The notes under the pieces are model-generated. The model saw only the letters and a program-made list of their open reading frames with translations. It made no database searches and had not been told where the DNA came from. Positions 1 to 8,782 of a stretch of 55,262 bases of DNA are shown piece by piece (position 1 is the stretch's first letter; each line of letters begins with the position of its first letter). A program made the translations under genes and the position numbers. The DNA is from Planctomycetia bacterium (GTDB taxonomy: Bacteria > Planctomycetota > Planctomycetia > Gemmatales > Gemmataceae): assembly GCA_005808665.1 (NCBI GenBank), contig SYLG01000094.1:1-55262 (forward strand). The letters run 5' to 3'.

Positions 1-128
1 AACTCAGGAAGGAAACCGAGGCATGGTACATCCACACAAATGCCAAAACCCGTAGGGTCGATTGGCAAATGTCCATTGGAGATGCCAGAATTAAACTAAA
101 GTCCGTTTATCCTGTATTTATTGAGTGA
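1..128 (+). CDS. C-terminal end of an unknown protein (partial)
   Basis: A frame open from the left edge runs 41 codons to a TGA at 126-128 and ends in the residues SVYPVFIE. The composition (mixed charged and hydrophobic residues, codon use like the neighbours) looks like real protein, and the frame stops 7 bases short of the convergent DUF1559 gene, as expected for a tail-to-tail pair. No domain is recognisable in so short a piece. An open frame of this length could also arise by chance, so this is only a moderate call. Confidence 0.45.
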   Translation, partial: LRKETEAWYIHTNAKTRRVDWQMSIGDARIKLKSVYPVFIE

Positions 129-135
129 CAAAGCA

Positions 136-932
136 CTAGTTTACACCATAGCCTGTCCCACTTGAGGAAAAATAACCAATTTTGGTTTTGTTCCTTAGGT
201 CGTTGGCTGCCTGGTCCCACCATGAAGGGCTGGCCACGGGAACCTCCGTTTTTGTTTCGACATGGCCGTCCAGAAACCCAATAACCGCAAGGTCGCTAGC
301 ATGGCGAAAATGGATGGAAGGGGATGGACTCCCCGGATAGGGAAGTTTTGGGCTGTTGAATCCGTAGGATTCCTCGACGGTTGGTGGGGAATTCCAGGCG
401 GCAATCAAAGCACTATCCCCAAAAACGGCCGTGTTGCTGGTGGAAGGAAAATCTGCCATTCTTCGGGTAAAAAAGATCGGCGTCGACCAGTCTCCTGATT
501 TCCAAAAGGTGGTTCCGCAGGCGGTATTGTAGCCGTAACCCCCGGTAACTCCCCCGAAAATGGAGGTCAAAAAGTTGGTTGGCAGCGAAGGGCATTTGAG
601 CATGGCCGTGTTGTTTTCGTAAAAGTTGGTGAGCCCCCCTTCGTTGGATCGACAGTCCCGTCGGAGGTTGCTGTGGCAAACCAATATTTGGTATCGTAGG
701 GCCAATTGGAAGGGTTTGGGACGGAGTAATTGAGCGGAAGGGTTTGGAAGCTGTTTTCGTAATTGAGAGTGGCCAAAACCAGCTGTTTGATATTGTTGGA
801 ACAACTCATCCGGTTGGCAGCCTCACGCACTTTTTGCACAGCGGGCAATAATAAACCAATGAGCACGGCAATGATGGCGATCACTACCAGTAGTTCAATA
901 AGGGTAAAACCTTTGCGTCGAAAAGGAACCAT
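136..932 (-). pseudogene. DUF1559 prepilin-like secreted protein, frameshifted in a G6 tract
   Basis: DUF1559 (SBP_bac_10-like) proteins are planctomycete-expanded, pseudopilin-like surface or secreted proteins. The N-terminus has the class III/type II prepilin signature: [19 protein letters not shown] followed by [15 protein letters not shown] and SCSNNIKQL. The C-terminus carries the family motif IGFLDGHVE. The two halves lie in different frames. They join at a run of six G (minus strand; positions 634-639), where one extra G would restore a single protein of about 265 residues reading DPTKGG into [18 protein letters not shown] start at ATG 932; a TTG nine bases upstream is also in frame. 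A cobalamin riboswitch lies about 150 nt upstream. The break may be a real mutation, a phase-variable tract or a homopolymer sequencing error; intact reading on both sides favours a recent event or an error. Confidence 0.85.
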
Positions 933-1080
933 GGAAACCAAGCCTTTGCCCCGGCAACGGGAGCATATATGGGCGCCTATTCCATAACAGGAAAAGCAAT
1001 CGACGACTAAGGGAGGATGTCCCTAAAGTTTTTGCGATGGCTGGTTCCTGCCCGGTTTCGGGGCATCCAACTTTTTTAAA

Positions 1081-1275
1081 ACACTCAGGCAGGTTTTCTG
1101 GCTTCCAGTTGAAAAAACCGGTCAGGTTTTTTCGTCCACCCCCCCTTCCCGGCATTTGCCAGTGGTTTTTGGAGTGGGTTTACCGGTTACAGCGGCGGCC
1201 CCGCGACGGATTTTAACCGTCTTCCCTCTTCGCCCCGCCTCCAACTTCCATTGGATTGGGGACCTTTGTGACAAT
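1081..1275 (-). promoter_or_regulatory. Cobalamin (B12) riboswitch
   Basis: Read on the minus strand, the region has the ordered conserved blocks of the cobalamin riboswitch. These are the GGGAA element, a P5-type hairpin of the form ACGGTTAAAATCCGT, the CGC..GCCGCTGTAA core, a CCACTGG element, CGGGAAGG, and finally the B12-box-like GCCAGAAAACCTGCCT near 1085-1104. A partial P1 helix can form between the two ends (CAC..AGGT with ACCT..GTG). Downstream, a short hairpin at 1049-1065 (stem TGCCC/GGGCA) could be part of the expression platform; it has no U tract, so control of translation or a Rho-type mechanism is more likely than intrinsic termination. The next gene in the same direction is the DUF1559 prepilin-like gene. 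The family call is secure; the exact ends are approximate. Confidence 0.9.
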
Positions 1276-1394
1276 ACTAGAAATATGTGTTTCCCCGGCG
1301 GGTGACCACCCAAGAATCAAAAACCAAGGCGGGGATCCGTTTGACGGCATCCCGGCAGGGGAGATTCCATGGGCAGGCCCGAGAAAAAGGGCCA

Positions 1395-2684
1395 TTAACC
1401 TAGCTTGCTTTTCACTTGTGCAAGGCGGCCATCCACAAACACCTGCTCCGCACGACCTTTTACCTTCCAACCCCCATACGGAGTGTTACGGCTTTTGGAG
1501 AGGAATTTGGTGGGATCGATAATCCATTCTACCGTGGGATCAATCACGGTTACATCGGCCCACCCACCTACTTTTAAAGTACCCCGATCAATGCTTAAAA
1601 CCTTGGCAGGTTCGATGGTCATCTTTTGGATCATTTGACTCCACGATAGGATTCCAGGTTCAATAAGTGCTTTGATGCAAATAGGAAGAAAAGTTTCCAA
1701 ACCGACAATCCCATTGGGTGCCAGGTCCAATTCACGGGCTTTTTTCTCAGGCGAGTGAGGTGCATGATCCGTTGCCAGGACATCGAGGGTTCCGTCCTTG
1801 ATTCCCGCGAGGATGGCTTCCACATCGGCTTGGGTTCTAAGGGGTGGGGACATTTTGTAATTACTATCAAAAGACCTTAGACAGGCATCGGTGAGGGTGA
1901 AATGGTGGGGGCAAGCTTCCCCAGTAACGCGAATTCCATCTGCCTTGGCGCGGCGGATGAGTTCTACGCCACCGGCACTTGAGACATGAAGAATATGGAC
2001 ACGGGCCCCGGTCAATTTGGCCAGGACGATTTCGCGATAAATGAAGATCTCCTCGGCAGCGGCCGGGTATCCACGGAGGCCAAGTCGCATGCTTTCCACC
2101 CCCTCATTCATCACGGCGCCTTTAGTCATCTCAAGATCTTCAGAGTGGCTTAATATGGCTTTGTCAAAACTCTTGCTGTATTCCATGGCCCGGCGCATGA
2201 TTTCGCTATTGACCACAGGTGTTCCATCGTCCGTAAAAGCCACTGCTCCCCCATCGACAAGCCCCCCCATTTCGGCCAGTTCCTGACCGGTTCTACCCTT
2301 GGTGATGGCCCCAATGGGGAACACATGGGCATTACCCGCCCGCCTTGCCTGGAGGATGATAAATTCGGCGGCAGCCTGACTGTCCAAGGCAGGTTCGGTG
2401 TTGGGCATGCAGGCAAGCGAGGTGACCCCGCCCGAAATAGCGGAGGCAGTCCCTGTGGCAATCGTTTCATCTTCTTCCCGACCGGGTTCACGGAGGTGAA
2501 CATGCATATCAATCAACCCAGGGCAAACAATTTTTCCCCCAACATCGAATTCCTGATCGGCTATTCGTTGAGGAAAATCCCCAATGGCAGCAATCTTCTC
2601 TCCTTCCATCCAAAGGTCTGAAATCTGGTCAATGGATTGCGAAGGGTCGATTACCCGCCCACCCCGAAGTACCGTGATCGCCAT
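1395..2684 (-). CDS. pyrC: Dihydroorotase, class I (PyrC)
   Basis: Cytoplasmic zinc amidohydrolase that interconverts carbamoyl-aspartate and dihydroorotate in de novo pyrimidine synthesis. The 429-residue length fits class I dihydroorotases. Visible motifs are the metal-binding HVHLREPG at residues 61-63, the SGGVTS and MPNTEP segments, FTDDG, the metal histidines in LSHSE and ILHVSSAGG, the substrate loop CPHHF, and the catalytic DHAPHSPEKK. The start is ATG 2684, preceded by AAAGGTGGA at good spacing; an upstream in-frame TTG at 2705 is less likely. It stands alone between the riboswitch region and a divergent oxidoreductase pair, but another pyrimidine gene, carB, lies at the far end of the window. 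Confidence 0.95.
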   Translation of the reverse strand: MAITVLRGGRVIDPSQSIDQISDLWMEGEKIAAIGDFPQRIADQEFDVGGKIVCPGLIDMHVHLREPGREEDETIATGTASAISGGVTSLACMPNTEPALDSQAAAEFIILQARRAGNAHVFPIGAITKGRTGQELAEMGGLVDGGAVAFTDDGTPVVNSEIMRRAMEYSKSFDKAILSHSEDLEMTKGAVMNEGVESMRLGLRGYPAAAEEIFIYREIVLAKLTGARVHILHVSSAGGVELIRRAKADGIRVTGEACPHHFTLTDACLRSFDSNYKMSPPLRTQADVEAILAGIKDGTLDVLATDHAPHSPEKKARELDLAPNGIVGLETFLPICIKALIEPGILSWSQMIQKMTIEPAKVLSIDRGTLKVGGWADVTVIDPTVEWIIDPTKFLSKSRNTPYGGWKVKGRAEQVFVDGRLAQVKSKLG

Positions 2685-2777
2685 GATCCAATCCACCTTT
2701 CGCAAAGGTCCATTCCTTTGGGGAATGCCCGGCTTGTCCCTTGTTTCATTCAGTCCATTATAAAGAAATGGATGGTG

Positions 2778-4364
2778 TCATCCCCGGCCCAGGATCACCC
2801 TTGCTGCGTTGTACCCGCAGGCGCCCGTGACCCCACCGCCGGGGTGGGTTGCTGAACCACACAGGAAAAGGCCTGGAAGTGGGGTTTTGTATCCCGAATG
2901 ACCGACCAGAGGTCTCAAGGCATGAAGCCGATTGAGCCCCATGGATCCCTGAAAAATGTTGCCCCCGGTGAGCCCAAACTCTTTCTCCATGTCCAATGGT
3001 GTGACTACTTGGCGGGAAAGGACCGAGGCTTTGAATCCAGGGGCATAGTTTTCGAGCAAATCAAAACAGCGATCTGCAAAAATGTCCCGTTCGGTCTCCC
3101 AAGTTGTTCCTTTGAGTTGATACGGGGCATATTGGATAAACATGGACATTAGGTGCTTTCCCGCCGGGGCTACACTTGGATCCACGATGGAAGGCAAGGT
3201 GCATTCCAAAATGGGGACTCGGGAGGTTTGCCCATATTTTGCGTCGTCAAATGCCCTTTCTATGGCTTCCATGTCCGGACAAATATGCACCGTTCCGCGT
3301 AGGTGTATGTTGTTGGTCAGTCCTTTGGAGGCGAGAAAAACCGGGGCACGATCAAGGGCGACATTGATTTTGAGTGAGGCACTATCATAGCGAATGGAAC
3401 GAATTCCTGTTTGAAAGGCATCGGGCAATATTCCGGGTTCGAGTAGTTTTTGAAAGGTCACATGGGCGTCGGCATTACTGATGATTCGTTTGGCAAAATA
3501 CTCGTTTCCATCGGCACAGGCTACCCCAATAGCCTTGCCCCCTTTCACCAAAATGCGTTCAACCCGGCAGCCGGTCCTGATTTGGGTTTTGTGGGCCATA
3601 GCAATGTCCGCCAGGATGCGGGTGATTTCACCCATTCCACCTTTAACATATCCCCAAACTCCTTTTTTGCCATTGGTTTCGCCCATCACATGGTGGAACA
3701 ATACATAGCCTGTGCCGGGAGCACTGGGTGCGGAAAAAGCCCCGATCACCGCATCGGTTGCCAAAGTTCCCTTAAGGGGTTCGGATTCGAACCAGGTTTC
3801 CAATATGTCTTTGGCAGGTCCTGCCAAAAGGTCGATAGCTTCGGCAAGGCCCGGTCCCATGGCCTTGAAACCAAGGGCCAATTTGGCCAATTTCCACAAA
3901 TCCTTAAGCGATGGGCGTAATAGGTTGGGTGGGATTTGAACGAGCAATGGTTCGACCACCGCACCAATTTTCTCGAGCATGGCCTCATATTTGGGATAAT
4001 TATCCGCATCTTTTTTACTGAACTTGGCAATCTCTGAATGGGTCATTGAAGAATCTGGCCCAAGTAATAGATGCCTACCATCGGGCAGGGGAGTATAGCT
4101 GGAAGGATTTCGTTCCAGCATCTCGAAACCATGGCGCTTCATCTGGAGATCCTCGATGATCTCCTTTCGAAACAGGCTGTTTACATAGGCGAGAGTGGAA
4201 ACACGGTACCCGGGAAAGGTGTTTGTTTCCGTGACACAGGCTCCGCCAACGATGTTTCGGTTTTCCAGCATTAGGACCCGCATTCCGGCCTTGGCCAGAT
4301 AGCATCCCGTTACCAAACCATTGTGGCCGGCCCCGATGATAATCGCATCGTAAATTTCTGCCAT
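2778..4364 (-). CDS. FAD-dependent oxidoreductase, phytoene-desaturase/PYROXD2-like
   Basis: A 528-residue flavoprotein of the phytoene dehydrogenase-related family (COG1233), closest in pattern to PYROXD2-like proteins. The N-terminal Rossmann dinucleotide fold is clear (DAIIIGAGHNGLVTGCYLAKAG, residues 6-27, then LENRNIVGGAC). The C-terminal FAD-contacting motif LPGLFLCGSATHPGGGVTGACGYNAA is also present. It is presumably a soluble or peripheral dehydrogenase/isomerase; the substrate cannot be told, and no carotenoid genes lie nearby. I chose ATG 4364, preceded by AAGGAAAAG; the frame stays open upstream without a better start. It is divergent from the DnaE-like gene, and the 93-bp space between them holds a 10-bp inverted repeat. 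The stop lies about 90 bp ahead of pyrC on the same strand, so the two may be cotranscribed. Confidence 0.85.
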   Translation of the reverse strand: MAEIYDAIIIGAGHNGLVTGCYLAKAGMRVLMLENRNIVGGACVTETNTFPGYRVSTLAYVNSLFRKEIIEDLQMKRHGFEMLERNPSSYTPLPDGRHLLLGPDSSMTHSEIAKFSKKDADNYPKYEAMLEKIGAVVEPLLVQIPPNLLRPSLKDLWKLAKLALGFKAMGPGLAEAIDLLAGPAKDILETWFESEPLKGTLATDAVIGAFSAPSAPGTGYVLFHHVMGETNGKKGVWGYVKGGMGEITRILADIAMAHKTQIRTGCRVERILVKGGKAIGVACADGNEYFAKRIISNADAHVTFQKLLEPGILPDAFQTGIRSIRYDSASLKINVALDRAPVFLASKGLTNNIHLRGTVHICPDMEAIERAFDDAKYGQTSRVPILECTLPSIVDPSVAPAGKHLMSMFIQYAPYQLKGTTWETERDIFADRCFDLLENYAPGFKASVLSRQVVTPLDMEKEFGLTGGNIFQGSMGLNRLHALRPLVGHSGYKTPLPGLFLCGSATHPGGGVTGACGYNAARVILGRG

Positions 4365-4389
4365 GTTGGACTTTTCCTTTGTGTGGTAT

Positions 4390-4431
4390 TGCAATGTCTT
4401 CATGCTATTGTAGTTTTGGGGAGACATTGCA
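4390..4431. promoter_or_regulatory. Perfect 10-bp inverted repeat between divergent genes
   Basis: TGCAATGTCT at 4390-4399 is repeated in inverse orientation as AGACATTGCA at 4422-4431, with a 22-nt spacer. The centre-to-centre distance is 32 bp, about three helical turns, which suits a dimeric or looping DNA-binding protein. It sits between the starts of the oxidoreductase (4364, minus) and the DnaE-like polymerase (4458, plus), so one bound regulator could control both. No known operator consensus is recognised. Confidence 0.5.
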
Positions 4432-4457
4432 GGCGGAATCCGGAAATCCTGGTCAAC

Positions 4458-7400
4458 ATGAATGTGCTACTGGATGTGAAGAGTTGGTATTCCCTTCTGG
4501 AGGGACTGGATTCGCCCGAACGGTTGGTTGAAAAAGCCGTCGAATGGGGCTACCAAGCCATCGCCCTTTGCGATGTGAACAGCCTGATGGGGTTGCCTGC
4601 CTTTGTGGAATCGGCATCACGATTGGGAATCCGGTGCATGACCGGAGCCACGCTTGCCCATCCAAGGCTGCCCCAATGTTCCCGAGTGATTGCCTTGGCG
4701 GGATCCATGGACGGTTATTCGGAGCTTTGTTCCCTAATCACCCAAATCAAACGGCTGGAGGAATTCACCACAATCAATGAAGGTGATTTTCTTTCCCTTT
4801 TACTTGAAAACAGCAAGGATTTGCGTTTTCTTGTCGAGGAGCCAAAATGGTTGGCGGCGTTTCAAAAAATCCACGGCTCTAGAACATTTGCCCTGGTGGT
4901 CCGGGATCAAACGGAAGGAGTATCCACAAGGGCAAAGTATTTGGAGTCGATTTTGCTCGAAGAAGCCCGTTCTTTAGGGCTGAAGGGAGTGGTGTCTTCC
5001 CGAGTCATTATGGCGGACTCCAAACGGGCGGTTGCAGGTCCTGTCCTTCAGGCCATCCGGACCCATGGAATTGTGGACCTATCCTCCACCGGGAAAAGCC
5101 CGGGGGGTGTCCTTTTGACGAAAAATGCCCTTTGTACGCCCGAGGAATTACACCACCGATTCCGGGATTTGCCCCAATTGTGTCAAAACACCATCGAATT
5201 GTTCCGGGACCTGGAAAGCAATGTCCTTCCAAGTACCATCCTTTTTCCAACCCCGAGGGAAAAATGGAAAGTAAATGGTTTGGTTCGGTTACGACACCTT
5301 TGCAACCGTGGGATGGGGAAACGGGGGTATTCCGCCGATCCCGAGGCCCACAATCGATTGGCGTTGGAATTGGGGCTAATTGAAAAACTGGGTTTTGTCG
5401 GGTATTTTTTGGTGGTTCGGTCTATTGCCAAAAAAGCTCGCCGAATGGGAATGAGCATGGCCCTTAGGGGATCGGCCGGGAATTCGCTAGTTTGCTTTCT
5501 GCTTGAGATTACCGAAGTGGATCCCCTTCGATTTGAACTCCCTTTGGAACGATTTCTTCACGAAGGAAGGACAGATCTGCCGGATATTGATCTTGATTTC
5601 GACTGGAAAACCCGTGACCGCATTATTGATTGGGCCATTAGGCACTTTGGGGAGGAACGAACCTGTCGCATTTCGTCCCATCTGTTTTTTCAACCCCGTT
5701 CTGCCTTAAGAGAATCATGCCGGGCATTTGGCCTTTCCAACGATCAGATTGGCCAATTATTCCGGTCGATTTCCCAACCCGCCGAAGAGTTGATTGGGGA
5801 TCCCATTGGAGCCAGGAAAAGGGGAGTTCCTTTTTCGTTTCCACTTGAGGGGGATCGATGGTGGGGCATTCTGGAAGGAGCTTCGGCCCTTTTGGGAATG
5901 CCCCATCACCTCTCGATCCATCCTGGTGGCATTGTGATGGTACCAGGGCGCATTGACCATCATGTACCAATACAAAGATCCTCAAAGGGGGTTGATGTAA
6001 CCCAATATGACAAATATTCCGTCGAGTCTACCGGATTGGTCAAGATTGACCTGCTTGGAAACCGGGCCCTCGCCACAGTGGATGAGGTTGCCCACAGAAT
6101 GGCGACTCTTGGTCGTAAACCCCCAAAAATGATGGATACGGACCCCGGTGTACTCAAACTATTGCAAGCCGGGGAATCGCTGGGAGTGGGTCAACTGGAA
6201 TCTCCGGGCATGAAACATTTGTTGGTTCAACTTGCTCCCAAGGGGATTGACGATGTAATCCTTGCTTTGGCACTTATTCGCCCTGGAGCTGCTGGCATTG
6301 GCATGAAGGCCAAATTCTGCGCCCGAAGGCGTGGATTGGAAGGACCTGCCGCACAGCATCCCCTGGTGGCCAAGCTGCTAAAAAGCACCGAAGGAATGAT
6401 GATTTTTGAAGATGATGGATTGAGGTTGCTTCAGGGACTTTGTGGATTTACCGCTCCCGAAGCCGACCACTTTCGCAAAAAAGTGGCAAAAAACCACGAC
6501 CCACTGGTTGGATCCCAACTACGAAAAGAATTTGTAACCCGTGGAAAAAAATCAGGTGTTTCTTCAAAGGAACTTGAGGAAATTTGGCCCCAGTTGGAAA
6601 AATTCAATCAATATTCATTTTGCAAAAGCCATGCCGTCAGCTATGGCCTGATTGCCTGGCGGTCCGCTTGGTGCAAGGCCCATGAACCAGTCCTTTTTTG
6701 GACCGCTGTCCTTAATAACAATGCGGGGATGTATCCAAGGCGGGTGTATATTGGGGAAATCGTCCGATCGGGGATTCCAATACTGGGGCCATGTGTGAAC
6801 AGGTCACTCGAAACATTCGAATCCGAAGGGCAGGGGATCCGGACAGGGTTGGGGGCGATAGCGGGACTTGCAATGGATAGGATTAAAGAGATCCTGATAG
6901 AGAGAAATGCCAATGGTCTTTTTGGCAGTCCCGATGCCTTCCAAAAGAGAACGGGTATGCCACCGGATACCATGGATCGCCTAAGGAAAGCAGGGGCATT
7001 GGATGGATTTGGGTCATCCCGATCCACGATTGCCCTTCAAGGGGAGTTGAAGCGTCTCGCCCATTGGCAAACCAGGGGGACGGAAATTTTTGAACATCTT
7101 CCCGATTTGGAATGGGTCATGGGACCCTTGGATTCTGTGGAAAAATCCCGTCAGGAATATCCCCTTTTGGGTATGACTATATCCCAACCATTGCACCGGT
7201 TAATGGAAACAGTCATTCAAAAAGGACTTCAAAAGGCAGGGATCGATCCAATTCAGCGTTGTTTAAGTAGTCAAATCCGACAACACCTTGGGGTTTATGT
7301 CACCGTTGCGGGAATGGTTGCTGCAGCAAGGGGTACCACGACCAAAACGGGGAAACCCATGCAGTTTCTTACCCTTGAAGATTGCCAAGGCATTGTGGAT

Positions 7401-7598
7401 ATTACCCTGTTTCCAGGCGATTGTGATTTGCTCCATCACATTACCGAAGGTCCTTATTTTGCAGTAGGAATAGTAGAAGAGGATATGGGGGTTTTCACGG
7501 TTCGCGCAAAAAGGGTTGTGGCCCTTCATGGCAAAGGCAATGTAATCACCATTCAGGAGGATTCCCGCATGACTGGGTTGGTTGAGGAAGACCTGTGA
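4458..7598 (+). CDS. DNA polymerase III alpha subunit family, DnaE2/ImuC-like
   Basis: A C-family DNA polymerase of 1046 residues, shorter than replicative DnaE (about 1160) and close to error-prone DnaE2. Order of domains: PHP (1-200), palm/fingers, helix-hairpin-helix region, then an OB fold near the C-terminus (VYVTVAGMVAA..GKPMQFLTLEDCQGIVDITLFP). The palm has the catalytic PDIDLDFD and the third acid in KIDLLG; FCKSHAVSYGLIAW is the usual fingers motif. The PHP domain is eroded: the family SHFSLL and TDHD metal-ligand motifs read SWYSLL and CDVNS, so proofreading activity there is unlikely. I start at ATG 4458; earlier in-frame codons give an atypical leader. The stop overlaps the next gene's GTG by 4 nt. 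No imuA, imuB or lexA gene is seen nearby, so an SOS translesion role is inference. A divergent planctomycete DnaE is the alternative. Confidence 0.85.
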   Translation: MNVLLDVKSWYSLLEGLDSPERLVEKAVEWGYQAIALCDVNSLMGLPAFVESASRLGIRCMTGATLAHPRLPQCSRVIALAGSMDGYSELCSLITQIKRLEEFTTINEGDFLSLLLENSKDLRFLVEEPKWLAAFQKIHGSRTFALVVRDQTEGVSTRAKYLESILLEEARSLGLKGVVSSRVIMADSKRAVAGPVLQAIRTHGIVDLSSTGKSPGGVLLTKNALCTPEELHHRFRDLPQLCQNTIELFRDLESNVLPSTILFPTPREKWKVNGLVRLRHLCNRGMGKRGYSADPEAHNRLALELGLIEKLGFVGYFLVVRSIAKKARRMGMSMALRGSAGNSLVCFLLEITEVDPLRFELPLERFLHEGRTDLPDIDLDFDWKTRDRIIDWAIRHFGEERTCRISSHLFFQPRSALRESCRAFGLSNDQIGQLFRSISQPAEELIGDPIGARKRGVPFSFPLEGDRWWGILEGASALLGMPHHLSIHPGGIVMVPGRIDHHVPIQRSSKGVDVTQYDKYSVESTGLVKIDLLGNRALATVDEVAHRMATLGRKPPKMMDTDPGVLKLLQAGESLGVGQLESPGMKHLLVQLAPKGIDDVILALALIRPGAAGIGMKAKFCARRRGLEGPAAQHPLVAKLLKSTEGMMIFEDDGLRLLQGLCGFTAPEADHFRKKVAKNHDPLVGSQLRKEFVTRGKKSGVSSKELEEIWPQLEKFNQYSFCKSHAVSYGLIAWRSAWCKAHEPVLFWTAVLNNNAGMYPRRVYIGEIVRSGIPILGPCVNRSLETFESEGQGIRTGLGAIAGLAMDRIKEILIERNANGLFGSPDAFQKRTGMPPDTMDRLRKAGALDGFGSSRSTIALQGELKRLAHWQTRGTEIFEHLPDLEWVMGPLDSVEKSRQEYPLLGMTISQPLHRLMETVIQKGLQKAGIDPIQRCLSSQIRQHLGVYVTVAGMVAAARGTTTKTGKPMQFLTLEDCQGIVDITLFPGDCDLLHHITEGPYFAVGIVEEDMGVFTVRAKRVVALHGKGNVITIQEDSRMTGLVEEDL

Positions 7599-8782
7599 AT
7601 CAGATTATTCGTTCCGGATTGCTTTGGACCGGAGAGGAATTTGTTCCAAAGGCTGCTTTGGTAATATCCAAGGGCAAAGTACTGGCAACAACCCTCTCCT
7701 TGTCCGAAGGGGAAACGGATTTGGGACAAGATAGTGTGATTTTGCCTGGTTTGGTCAATGCCCATGTTCATCTTGATCTCAGTTTTGCGCGCATTCCAGC
7801 GACAAACAATTTTATATTATGGATCGAAAAAATCCTTGAACATCGGTTGGAGTTGTCTCCCAAAGTGACCAGGGAAGCCATCCGATTCGGCATTAAGGAA
7901 AGCATACATTCCGGTGTCACCAGTTTGGGGGACATTTCCCCCAATGGGGCGAGTTGGGAGGTTTTGGAAGAATTTGGACTTAAAGGAACGGTCTATTGGG
8001 AATGTTTGGGGCTTACTCCGGAAAGGGTGGAAAGTACCCTTTGTCAATGGGAGGAATGGCTCATCCACCATGAACCAACCAAATCTGTCCAACCCGGAAT
8101 CAGCCCTCATGCTCCCTTCACAACCTCCCGAAAGATCTTCGAGTATGCCGCCCATAGTGGCCTGCCCGTCTCCACCCATTTGGGGGAAACCATGGAAGAA
8201 ATGCGGTTCCTGTCCCAGAGGGACGGCCCGATAGAAAAAATGTTACAAGGAAAGGGAATTGACCCGGCTCTCTGTCCATTTCAAAGCGTGGAAGAGGTGG
8301 TTCAAGTCTTGTCCAAGGTCCAGCGGTTAGGGCTCATTCATACCAATTATGGGGAAATTGACCCGCCCCAAGGATTAGGACAATTTCGGGTTCATTGTCC
8401 AGGGACCCATTCTTTTTTTTCCAGAGAACAACACCCTTTTGATCATCCCCAATTTGATCCTGAAGGTTGGGTCCTAGCAACAGATGGCAGGTCTTCCAAT
8501 GCGGACCTGAATCTTTGGTCTCAAGTAAAAAAGGTGGCAAAGGAAAGGCCCAATATTTCCCCTGACGCATTGCTACGCATGGTTACCATAAACCCGGCCA
8601 TGATGATGGGAATGGGGAATCGGATTGGAAAATTGGTGCCGGAAATGGCGGCGGATTTTGTGATTGGCAGGTTCCCCCAATCCCCAGGAAACGAACAAAT
8701 CATTGCAAAAAAGATTTTTGATGGGATAGATGAATTTGAGTCAGTATGGGTCGATGGGGAAGCGAAAAAATCCGCCTCATAA
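7595..8782 (+). CDS. Amidohydrolase, aminodeoxyfutalosine deaminase-like
   Basis: A metal-dependent deaminase of the cytosine deaminase/MqnX-like amidohydrolase group, 395 residues. Seen motifs: N-terminal NAHVHLDLS metal pair, HSGVTSLGDIS, SPHAPFTTS, the THLGE active-site segment, and the C-terminal VLATDGRSSNADLNLW carrying the catalytic aspartate. This set matches aminodeoxyfutalosine deaminases, which act in the futalosine route to menaquinone. Related deaminases of guanine or S-adenosylhomocysteine type share much of it, so the substrate is inferred. The GTG start overlaps the polymerase stop as GTGA, which implies translational coupling. Its end overlaps the convergent cytochrome gene by 6 bp. 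No other menaquinone genes are in the window. Confidence 0.75.
   Translation: MNQIIRSGLLWTGEEFVPKAALVISKGKVLATTLSLSEGETDLGQDSVILPGLVNAHVHLDLSFARIPATNNFILWIEKILEHRLELSPKVTREAIRFGIKESIHSGVTSLGDISPNGASWEVLEEFGLKGTVYWECLGLTPERVESTLCQWEEWLIHHEPTKSVQPGISPHAPFTTSRKIFEYAAHSGLPVSTHLGETMEEMRFLSQRDGPIEKMLQGKGIDPALCPFQSVEEVVQVLSKVQRLGLIHTNYGEIDPPQGLGQFRVHCPGTHSFFSREQHPFDHPQFDPEGWVLATDGRSSNADLNLWSQVKKVAKERPNISPDALLRMVTINPAMMMGMGNRIGKLVPEMAADFVIGRFPQSPGNEQIIAKKIFDGIDEFESVWVDGEAKKSAS

Noticed and set aside
895-1155. 86-codon minus-strand frame running through the riboswitch
   Set aside because: It translates the structured RNA element and has no protein motif; the RNA signature explains the sequence.
3770-3795. 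tRNA T-arm-like GGTTCGAATCC pattern on the minus strand
   Set aside because: It lies inside the oxidoreductase coding sequence and no cloverleaf arms or acceptor stem surround it.
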